Source: Promethearchaeota archaeon
GTDB lineage: Archaea; Asgardarchaeota; Lokiarchaeia; Sigynarchaeales; SOKP01
Length of the DNA: 12,129 nt
Reading direction: 5' to 3'
NCBI GenBank assembly: GCA_019057975.1
Contig: JAHLWJ010000126.1
Coordinates: 1 to 12,129 of the forward strand
The position numbers were made by a program, and so were the translations under genes. The notes under the pieces are model-generated. The model did no database searches. It was not told the DNA's origin and saw nothing but the letters and a program-made list of their open reading frames with translations. Positions 7,069 through 12,129 of this stretch are shown here, piece by piece; position 1 is the stretch's first letter; every line of letters starts with the position of its first letter.

Positions 7069-7090
7069 AATTAATATTTAAATATTAATT
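7069..7090. repeat. 22-bp perfect palindrome in a divergent intergenic region
   Basis: Two 11-base arms (AATTAATATTT and AAATATTAATT) form an uninterrupted palindrome about midway between the ykgJ-like start and the methyltransferase start. It can serve as a TATA-like promoter centre in both directions (starts near 7106 on plus) or as an operator for a dimeric repressor. It is made only of A and T, which raises the odds of chance occurrence. Confidence 0.5.
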
Positions 7091-7114
7091 CATTGATTAT
7101 ATTAGGTAATTATG

Positions 7115-7123
7115 AGAGAGGAG
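7115..7123 (+). promoter_or_regulatory. Strong ribosome binding site that fixes a TTG start
   Basis: AGAGAGGAG ends nine bases before the TTG at 7133. The only nearby ATG (7112) is followed by an early in-frame stop, so the Shine-Dalgarno site supports TTG as the methyltransferase start. Confidence 0.62.
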
Positions 7124-7132
7124 CTTTAATTT

Positions 7133-9388
7133 TTGGTCAACAAATTAGTTAATAGCACAAATTTTGATTTGGATTTTCATTACATTAATGAGAGAATTAT
7201 AGGGTTAGAAACGGTCTTATCTAAGTATGATATTTATAAAGAAAATAAGTTTAGGGAATGGTTTAAAGATTTTAGAAAAATATATGGTGAAAATGAGACA
7301 AATTTACGATTATATATTGTTTTTGCTTTAATCTATTTTGTAGGACTAGTTTTCGTAGCTAATTATATTCTTAACGAAAAGAGCTTTATTTCTAAATATA
7401 GCAAATCAATAATTAAATTAAAAGAATTAGAAGAAAAAATAGAAAATAAATTCAGAATACTAAAAATTAGTGAGATTAGTTATTTTGCTCCAATTATTTC
7501 ACTTTCTGAGAGAGAAGATCTGCCATTTTTTGGTGAGTTGATTAATAGAATCTCTAGCACCCTGTTTAAATCAAATATTAATCCAGAATATATGTTTGAT
7601 TATTTTATTCAAGAAATAGTATCTCCAATTTTTAGACATAAATCAGGGGAATATTATACTCCGCCATTTTTAGTAAAGAAAATGGTCGATGAAGCTTATT
7701 CTTTTGGAGAAAAAACCCTTGATCCTTGTTGTGGTTCAGGTAATTTTTTGGTTGGGATTATAAAATTTATATTGTCTCAAGAAAGAAGCGAAGAAGAGAA
7801 AATTACCGCAATTGACAAGATCTATGGTTTTGATATCAACCCCATTTCAATTTATCTATCAAAAATTAATATATTATTTTTAATAAAAGATAAAGCCTCT
7901 GAAATTAGTCTAAACTTGTATACCTTTGATTTTTTGTTTCAAATAAGAAATGATTTAAGTGAAGAATTTGATTTAATAATCGGAAATCCACCATGGTATA
8001 CATATAGAGATGTGGATTCTATAGAATTACAAGAAAAATTAAAGAGTTTAGCAGAGAAATTAGAAATCAAACCACGCCCAAAAAATATCCTAAATCTGGA
8101 AATATCCACTTTATTCTTTTTTAAAGCAAAGAAATCTTATATGAAAAATAAAGCAAAAATCTTTTTTGTAATTACCAAGGGAGTAATTACAGGGTCTCAT
8201 GCCTCCAGATTTCGTAACTTTAAAGGTTTTTCAGATATAAGGATTTGGCTATTCGAAAAAAAAATCGAGAAGATATTTAATATTGATTTTATTTGCCTTT
8301 ACGCGCAAAAATCACAAATTTTAGAGGAACCTTCTCTTTATGAAATCCCAGCATACCATTTTGCTTTAGAACATAATGATATCAATATGAATAATTACAA
8401 TACAATAGATTTAAAATTGAAGAAAGAAGAAATTCTTGTCCCGTTCTCAATTGAGCAAAAAGGAGAGAAAGTTTTTATTAAAAAATTAATTTCAAAAGAG
8501 AAATTGGGCAATTTGCTACCATTAAAGGAAAGTTATTATAAAGATCTTTTCCATAAAGGTGCTGATTTAAATCCCAGAAATTTAATATTTGTAAAATTTC
8601 AAAATGTTAATGATTTATTAGTGAAAATCAACCCTGATGAAAGGATTTTTAAAAGAGCTAAAGCTCCATGGAACAAAAAAGAATTTGAGGACGAAATCAT
8701 CGAAAAAAAATATTTATTTAAGGTATTCAAAAGTACAGAATTAGTTAAATTTCATGTATATGATTATTATAATGTATTCTTACCCCTTTTGAAAAACAAT
8801 TTGAGCTTTAACTACGTTGATTTAGATAAAAATTCTAAGGAATTTTATGATAAGATTAACAATTTATACCTAAGATATAAAAAAGAAACTACCACTCATA
8901 ATTCTTTGATGGAAAACTTGAATCGTTGGTCAAAATTGATCAATTCAAGACAGACATCAAAAATCAAAGTAGTTTATAATAATTCAGGCTCAATATTAAA
9001 CTCAGCAGTAATACAAGGAGATTTCTTAATTACAGGTGACTTAAGTTTTTATAATACCACCAATCTTAATGAAGCTTATTACTTATCGGCGATCCTAAAT
9101 TCAAACACTTTAACAGAGCAAATTAAAATCATGAAAAGCTCAAGGCATATATTTAAACTTCCATTTAATATTGCTATTAGAAAGTACAATTTAGAAAATT
9201 TTACGCATCAAGAGCTATCAAAATTGGGTAAAAAGGGACAAGAAATTGCACTTTCTACAATTAAAAATGCTCTCAAGAAGAATAAAGATAAGTTCTCGAA
9301 ATATAAAATTCAAAATATTTTAAAGAAAGAGATAGAGCCTATTTTAAATAAAATTGATGAACTTTTAATTAGAGAATTAATACTGTAA
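7133..9388 (+). CDS. N6-adenine DNA methyltransferase (gamma class, Eco57I/TaqI-like, no nuclease domain seen)
   Basis: The 751-residue protein begins with a helical region (1-165) that includes a very hydrophobic stretch at 60-80. Motif X is GEYYTPPFLVKKMV (172-185), motif I for S-adenosylmethionine binding is DPCCGSGNF (197-205), and catalytic motif IV is NPPW (285-288) preceded by FDLIIG. The order X-I-IV defines the gamma class that methylates adenine N6. Residues about 430-690 form a target-recognition region of the type found in Eco57I-like enzymes, with GDLSFYNTTNLNEAYYLSAIL and SSRHIFKLP (669-677) near the end. No PD-(D/E)xK or HNH nuclease signature is seen in the N-terminus, and no restriction gene is adjacent, so it looks like a solitary methyltransferase, although a partner outside the window cannot be excluded. 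The TTG start follows a strong Shine-Dalgarno site. Confidence 0.9.
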   Translation: MVNKLVNSTNFDLDFHYINERIIGLETVLSKYDIYKENKFREWFKDFRKIYGENETNLRLYIVFALIYFVGLVFVANYILNEKSFISKYSKSIIKLKELEEKIENKFRILKISEISYFAPIISLSEREDLPFFGELINRISSTLFKSNINPEYMFDYFIQEIVSPIFRHKSGEYYTPPFLVKKMVDEAYSFGEKTLDPCCGSGNFLVGIIKFILSQERSEEEKITAIDKIYGFDINPISIYLSKINILFLIKDKASEISLNLYTFDFLFQIRNDLSEEFDLIIGNPPWYTYRDVDSIELQEKLKSLAEKLEIKPRPKNILNLEISTLFFFKAKKSYMKNKAKIFFVITKGVITGSHASRFRNFKGFSDIRIWLFEKKIEKIFNIDFICLYAQKSQILEEPSLYEIPAYHFALEHNDINMNNYNTIDLKLKKEEILVPFSIEQKGEKVFIKKLISKEKLGNLLPLKESYYKDLFHKGADLNPRNLIFVKFQNVNDLLVKINPDERIFKRAKAPWNKKEFEDEIIEKKYLFKVFKSTELVKFHVYDYYNVFLPLLKNNLSFNYVDLDKNSKEFYDKINNLYLRYKKETTTHNSLMENLNRWSKLINSRQTSKIKVVYNNSGSILNSAVIQGDFLITGDLSFYNTTNLNEAYYLSAILNSNTLTEQIKIMKSSRHIFKLPFNIAIRKYNLENFTHQELSKLGKKGQEIALSTIKNALKKNKDKFSKYKIQNILKKEIEPILNKIDELLIRELIL

Positions 9389-9511
9389 TGTATCCTAAAA
9401 TCAATAATAAAAATTAAAGCATAACCTATTTGTCTTCACTAGATTATATAATAACTGTTAAAAATTGAAATGTGGAAAATCTAGACGTACTAAAATAAAT
9501 AGGAGTTTTAA

Positions 9512-9524
9512 TTTTTATAATATA
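9512..9524 (+). promoter_or_regulatory. TATA box for the small GTPase gene
   Basis: TTTTTATAATATA is centred about 43 bases before the ATG at 9562, giving a predicted start near 9545 and a leader of about 17 bases. The remainder of the 9389-9561 gap shows no gene and no clear terminator for the methyltransferase. Confidence 0.45.
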
Positions 9525-9561
9525 TTACATACCCATTCATAATTTATTGAAGTAAAATCAA

Positions 9562-10080
9562 ATGCGTAATTATTTATTTAAAATATTAGTAACAGGAAAC
9601 GCTAGCGTTGGAAAGACATCACTTCTAAGAAGATATGTTGATGGAACGTTCGATGAATCAACCATACTCACAGTTGGCGTAGAATTCTTTATCAAAGAAA
9701 TAAACTTCGATGACGTTCACTGTTCATTGCAACTTTGGGATTTAGGAGGTCAAAAAAGATTCAGATATCTTCTTGAGAATTATGTCATGGGCGCTCGCGG
9801 GGCACTATTGCTATTTGATTTAACTAGAATGCCAAAAATTGGTGATATACTTGAATGGGTTAATATCGCTAGACTTCATGATATAAATTTACCAATCATA
9901 TTAGTTGGGTCTAAAAACGATTTAGAAGATTTAATAGCTGTAGATGATGAAAGTGCCCTTCATATCAAGAACGCTTTTAATATGATTGATTATATAAAAA
10001 CATCGGCTAAATCAGGTTACAATATCGAACTACCTTTTGAATTTTTAGCTAGAAAATTAATTGATGTTAGTAAATATTAA
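9562..10080 (+). CDS. Ras-like small GTPase (GGQ type)
   Basis: The protein is a single 172-residue G domain. G1 is GNASVGKTS (12-20), G2 is T37 in TILTVGVEF, G3 is WDLGGQ (59-64) with Q64 at the position of Ras Q61, G4 is SKND (117-120), and G5 is SAK (148-150). All strands of a Ras/Rab fold are accounted for, so GTP binding and hydrolysis are expected. Two features are unlike typical eukaryotic Rab: the G4 asparagine is replaced by serine, and there is no C-terminal cysteine for prenylation, so membrane attachment by that route is unlikely. WDxGGQ is shared with Arf/Gtr-like and many Asgard GTPases. The ATG has a TATA box at a proper distance but no Shine-Dalgarno sequence. The next gene starts 25 bases downstream, so the two are probably cotranscribed. 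Its partner and pathway are unknown. Confidence 0.95.
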   Translation: MRNYLFKILVTGNASVGKTSLLRRYVDGTFDESTILTVGVEFFIKEINFDDVHCSLQLWDLGGQKRFRYLLENYVMGARGALLLFDLTRMPKIGDILEWVNIARLHDINLPIILVGSKNDLEDLIAVDDESALHIKNAFNMIDYIKTSAKSGYNIELPFEFLARKLIDVSKY

Positions 10081-10105
10081 GCTAAAAATAATACCTTATA
10101 AGATC

Positions 10106-10912
10106 ATGAAGGATGAAATTGTCATACTTGGATCTGGTGGAGGAAGGCATCATATCCGAACTCAGCATCGCGCTACAGGGGGTTTTCTATTAAAATTTGG
10201 TGGGATACAAACCCATATAGACCCGGGACCTGGGGCAATCGTTAGACTCGCTCAATATAAGGAGGATCCTGTTAAAACTGAGCTGTTTATCGCAACTCAT
10301 GTACATGTAGATCATTACAATGATATTTGCGCAATAATAGAAAGCTCAAGAGAAATATTACATGATAAGAATTATAACTACTATAAAAAGGGAATACTAA
10401 TTACCACTCCTGAGGTGATTAATTTAATCTCAGAATATCATCTGAATATGCTTGAACAAATCGTGAGATTTAAAGCAGGTGATAAGCTGAATTACAAAGG
10501 TGTTGAAATAGTTGGAACTAAGGCAGTTCACTCACCCGTTAATGAAGGCTTTGGCATAAAATTTAATCTTAAAGAATATTCTTTAGCTTATACTAGCGAT
10601 ACTAGGGTATTTGAAGACTTTTCCAATCAATTTTCAGGTGTAAACATCCTTATTCTCAATCTTTTACGTCCTGATTCTGTAACTTGTAAAAGGCATTTAT
10701 GTACTGATGAGGTTATTCCTTATTTAAATAAAATCGATCCACCATTAGATAGTCTGATTATAACTCATTTTGGCTCTTACATGGATGGTCCACGGTCAAG
10801 TAGAAATTTTGTTCCAAGTCAAGTAAATAAATTGCAGGAACAAACAAATATCAAGAAAATAATTGCAGCTGAAGATGGGTTAAAATTAAAAATAGATGAG
10901 TTAATCTTCTAA
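10106..10912 (+). CDS. Metallo-beta-lactamase-fold hydrolase
   Basis: With the ATG at 10106 the protein has 268 residues. An upstream in-frame TTG at 10061 would add 15 residues and overlap the GTPase, but MBL proteins of this type begin close to the ILGSGGGR strand, so the shorter start is chosen. The metal ligands are visible: HVHVDH (65-70, giving H65, H67, D69, H70), H142 in VHSPVNEGFG, D165 in YTSDTR, H197 in KRHL and H221 in ITHFG. These fit a di-zinc hydrolase related to the RNase Z/PhnP-like branch. The N-terminal GSGGGR...RATGGF pattern is seen in archaeal MBL proteins of unknown substrate. Possible substrates include phosphodiesters and nucleotides; none is shown here. The gap of 25 bases to the GTPase stop suggests an operon. 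It is cytoplasmic, with no signal peptide. Confidence 0.88.
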   Translation: MKDEIVILGSGGGRHHIRTQHRATGGFLLKFGGIQTHIDPGPGAIVRLAQYKEDPVKTELFIATHVHVDHYNDICAIIESSREILHDKNYNYYKKGILITTPEVINLISEYHLNMLEQIVRFKAGDKLNYKGVEIVGTKAVHSPVNEGFGIKFNLKEYSLAYTSDTRVFEDFSNQFSGVNILILNLLRPDSVTCKRHLCTDEVIPYLNKIDPPLDSLIITHFGSYMDGPRSSRNFVPSQVNKLQEQTNIKKIIAAEDGLKLKIDELIF

Positions 10913-10962
10913 TCTACAAAGCCTTAAAACTACTATAGTAATAATCTATCTTTGAGCTACTT

Positions 10963-11120
10963 AAAAAAAGGTAAGGGAAAAAGGAAACCGCGCCAAATAA
11001 ATAAAATCAGGGAGAGAATTAAACTCAAAGAGTTTAATAGAGGGCGAAATCCAATGTTTACGCAGTTTGCCTCAAACGAATGTTTAAATTTCCCTTCCTG
11101 CATTATCATAGGATTATTAA
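10963..11120 (-). ncRNA. Candidate structured non-coding RNA of unknown family
   Basis: An outer stem pairs 10969-10980 with 11089-11099: AGG(U)AAGGGAAA against UUUCCCUUCCU, 11 pairs with one bulged base. It extends inward by AAAC (10985-10988) with GUUU (11082-11085) across an internal loop. Inside are a perfect 9-bp hairpin (11018-11026 with 11030-11038, loop of three) and a 5-bp hairpin (11065-11069 with 11073-11077), plus a possible CGCC/GGCG pairing (10991-10994 with 11043-11046). On the minus strand the closing stem is followed at once by seven U residues (10969-10963), and a TATA box lies at 11142-11151, predicting a start near 11120. This gives an RNA of about 158 bases. I cannot match it to RNase P, SRP or a known riboswitch. 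It could instead be a 3' untranslated structure of the MBL gene on plus, or only a terminator. Confidence 0.42.
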
Positions 11121-11141
11121 CTTAAAAATCAACTGATTATA

Positions 11142-11151
11142 TTTTATATAT
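11142..11151 (-). promoter_or_regulatory. TATA box upstream of the candidate RNA
   Basis: The minus strand reads ATATATAAAA, close to the archaeal TATA consensus. It lies about 26 bases before the predicted 5' end of the RNA and is not near any protein start on that strand. Confidence 0.42.
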
Positions 11152-11315
11152 GTTCTTATAGAACGAAATATGAATAAACACAAAAAGAAATTGTTTTTAT
11201 AACAAATAATATTCCAAAGGTTTTACTGGTATTAATTCAAATTACAACAAAGTCTAATTTAGTTTCTTTAATAAATTGATTTTTATTTTGAGTTATACAG
11301 AGATTTAATAGTTAT

Positions 11316-11346
11316 GATATAAATGTAATAAACATTTCATAATATC
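11316..11346 (-). terminator. Hairpin at the 3' end of the small zinc-ribbon gene
   Basis: GATAT-AAATGT (11316-11326) pairs with ACATTT (11332-11337) and ATATC (11342-11346), with a five-base loop and a four-base bulge. It overlaps the stop codon at 11345-11347 and may mark the end of that transcript. No U-run follows directly. Confidence 0.27.
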
Positions 11347-11503
11347 AATCAGCGGAAATCCAGTGACGACAAACGATACATTGAAGGATTTGTTGAAATT
11401 CAATTTTATTAGAATTGTTAGTACGGATTTTTCTCGTGATCATTACATTGCCGCACTTACTACATATAGTTAGATCTTTTGGTTTTAATTTAGGTGCGGA
11501 CAC
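11345..11503 (-). CDS. 52-residue zinc-ribbon protein (very small gene)
   Basis: From a GTG at 11503 the minus strand encodes 52 residues with two CxxC knuckles: CSKCGN at 14-19 and CIVCRHW at 42-48, separated by 24 residues with the basic stretch ITRKIRT. This spacing is right for a single-zinc ribbon like those in small ribosomal or transcription proteins. Two stop codons (TGA TAA) stand directly before the GTG, so translation cannot start further upstream, and the next ATG (residue 21) would lose the first knuckle. A TATA box (11548-11556) lies at a sensible distance with a short leader. The codons look coherent, and four well-placed cysteines in 52 residues are unlikely by chance. It may bind RNA, DNA or a protein partner. 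The gene is probable; the role is unknown. Confidence 0.65.
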   Translation of the reverse strand: MSAPKLKPKDLTICSKCGNVMITRKIRTNNSNKIEFQQILQCIVCRHWISAD

Positions 11504-11547
11504 TTATCATACCACAATTATCTGATTATTCTAATTAAAAATTCAAT

Positions 11548-11556
11548 TATAAAATT
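11548..11556 (-). promoter_or_regulatory. TATA box for the small zinc-ribbon gene
   Basis: The minus strand reads ATTTTATAA, centred about 48 bases before the GTG at 11503, predicting a start near 11525 and a leader of about 22 bases. The rest of the 11504-11744 gap shows no credible gene. Confidence 0.42.
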
Positions 11557-11744
11557 TACCTAATAAGATATAGTTTTGCCGATAAAACGATAAAACAACC
11601 CTTATTTAGAATATTAATAGCTTTTTAATTATTTAAATATGTTTTTTAGTAAAAATTTTTGGATTTCCGTACATATTAAGTTTTAAATTATACTAAAAAT
11701 GAGTCAAAATGAAGATTCACACAAATTCAAACTATTTGGCTTGT

Positions 11745-12129
11745 TTAAATTGAAAACACCTTATTTTCTTTTGTATTATTTTTTAAAACGGTTATAAGAA
11801 TTGCAACAAAAATCAATCCACACCCAAGCCAACCATATATTGATAAAATTTCACCCCCAATAAGGGATCCAAATAAAGCAGCAAAAACAGGTTCAAGAGA
11901 AAAGATGACTGCTGTTTGAGTGGGCGGAACATATTGTTGACTCCAATTTTGAAATAGGATTGTTAATGTCATAACCCCAATTCCCATATAAGTCATTACA
12001 TACCAAAAAGCAGGAGAATATGAGAATGACCCATAAGACTCTTGAATCAAAAAAGAACTGATAAACCCTGTAACACATATCACGACAATTTGAACAATCG
12101 AATAATTATAGATATCTACAAGCCGAACG
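11745..12129 (-). CDS. EamA-family (DMT superfamily) transporter, C-terminal part
   Basis: The frame is open to the right edge, so the 5' end is missing. The 128 visible residues include about four hydrophobic membrane helices: VQIVVICVTGFISSFL, the stretch around FWYVMTYMGIGVMTLTILF, AVIFSLEPVFAALFGSLI and GWLGCGLIFVAILITVL. The sequence QNWSQQYVPPTQTAVIFSLE followed by PVFAALFG is the classical C-terminal EamA repeat, which in full-length proteins of about 300 residues follows a first EamA repeat. Such proteins export or exchange small metabolites across the cytoplasmic membrane; the substrate cannot be told from this half. The tail KNNTKENKVFSI is a cytoplasmic basic end. The GTG at 12083 is not the true start because family similarity continues upstream of it (VDIYNYSIVQIVV). 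No terminator is obvious beyond a short T5 run on the minus strand. Confidence 0.92.
   Translation of the reverse strand, partial: VRLVDIYNYSIVQIVVICVTGFISSFLIQESYGSFSYSPAFWYVMTYMGIGVMTLTILFQNWSQQYVPPTQTAVIFSLEPVFAALFGSLIGGEILSIYGWLGCGLIFVAILITVLKNNTKENKVFSI

Larger units (their letters stand above)
10913..11344. other. Gene-poor stretch with a structured region
   Basis: No protein frame of credible length is present on either strand. The left half (about 10960-11100) is visibly richer in G and C than its surroundings and contains the candidate RNA described separately. The right half (about 11152-11315) is A/T-rich, has only a small hairpin, GTTCT-TAT-AGAAC at 11152-11164, and shows nothing else I can name. 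TACTATAGTA at 10931-10940 is a perfect 10-bp palindrome. Confidence 0.6.

Noticed and set aside
10061..10105. Longer start for the MBL protein overlapping the GTPase
   Set aside because: The extra 15 residues do not fit the family N-terminus, and the ATG at 10106 gives the expected length.
10960..11105. tRNA, RNase P RNA or SRP RNA in the G/C-richer stretch
   Set aside because: No acceptor stem with a T-loop GGTTCGAATCC-like sequence, and none of the conserved RNase P or SRP core motifs could be found.
11198..11240. Minus-strand peptide ELIPVKPLEYYLL without a start codon
   Set aside because: It looks protein-like but stops bound it closely, so at most it is a tiny gene remnant.
11580..11595. 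Two tandem copies of CGATAAAA
   Set aside because: Only two units in an A/T-rich gap; too short to call a repeat array.
11699..11809. Short plus-strand frame starting MSQNEDSHKF
   Set aside because: It has about 32 codons and mostly overlaps the transporter in antisense; no motif or promoter supports it.
11893..12078. Second minus-strand frame inside the transporter
   Set aside because: It is an out-of-frame shadow of the EamA protein.
1..12129. CRISPR array or insertion sequence
   Set aside because: No regularly spaced direct repeats, transposase motifs or terminal inverted repeats were seen.

Overview
The window is strongly A+T-rich, carries archaeal-type TATA boxes instead of bacterial -35/-10 promoters, and mixes leaderless-looking starts with Shine-Dalgarno-led ones, including several TTG starts. 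A stand-alone Ras-like small GTPase of the GGQ type, a probable longin/roadblock-like protein, an ArsR-like winged-helix protein and an HdrA-MvhD fusion together suggest an Asgard archaeon, most likely Lokiarchaeia-like. This assignment is inferred from gene content; no ribosomal RNA or other marker gene is present.

Left part (1-3465): the 5' portion of a bacterial-type class I fructose-bisphosphate aldolase (fbaB) runs off the left edge on the minus strand and is absent from the supplied ORF list. After it come a doubtful lysine/serine-rich small protein (minus), a divergent winged-helix regulator (plus), an uncharacterised four-cysteine zinc-ribbon protein (minus) and a complete DUF711/UPF0210 protein (minus).

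Centre (3466-7132): a 796-residue HdrA fused to an MvhD/FrhD domain is a flavin and iron-sulfur electron-transfer hub. No HdrB, HdrC or hydrogenase genes lie nearby. Upstream on the same strand is a tight two-gene operon made of a YkgJ-type cysteine-cluster protein followed two bases later by a small Asgard-type alpha/beta protein. A 22-bp perfect palindrome lies between this operon and the divergent methyltransferase.

Right part (7133-12129): a 751-residue gamma-class adenine DNA methyltransferase with its own target-recognition region but no nuclease domain is followed by a Ras-like GTPase and a metallo-beta-lactamase-fold hydrolase that probably share a transcript. The next 430 bases have no protein gene, but they hold a candidate structured RNA gene on the minus strand, with a TATA box, a long closing stem and a terminal U-run. 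Then come a 52-residue zinc-ribbon gene that is too short for the ORF list, and the C-terminal half of an EamA-family membrane transporter cut by the right edge.

The most interesting unexplained items are the candidate RNA at about 10963-11120, the hidden small zinc-ribbon gene at 11345-11503, and the altered cysteine spacing in one HdrA iron-sulfur site.
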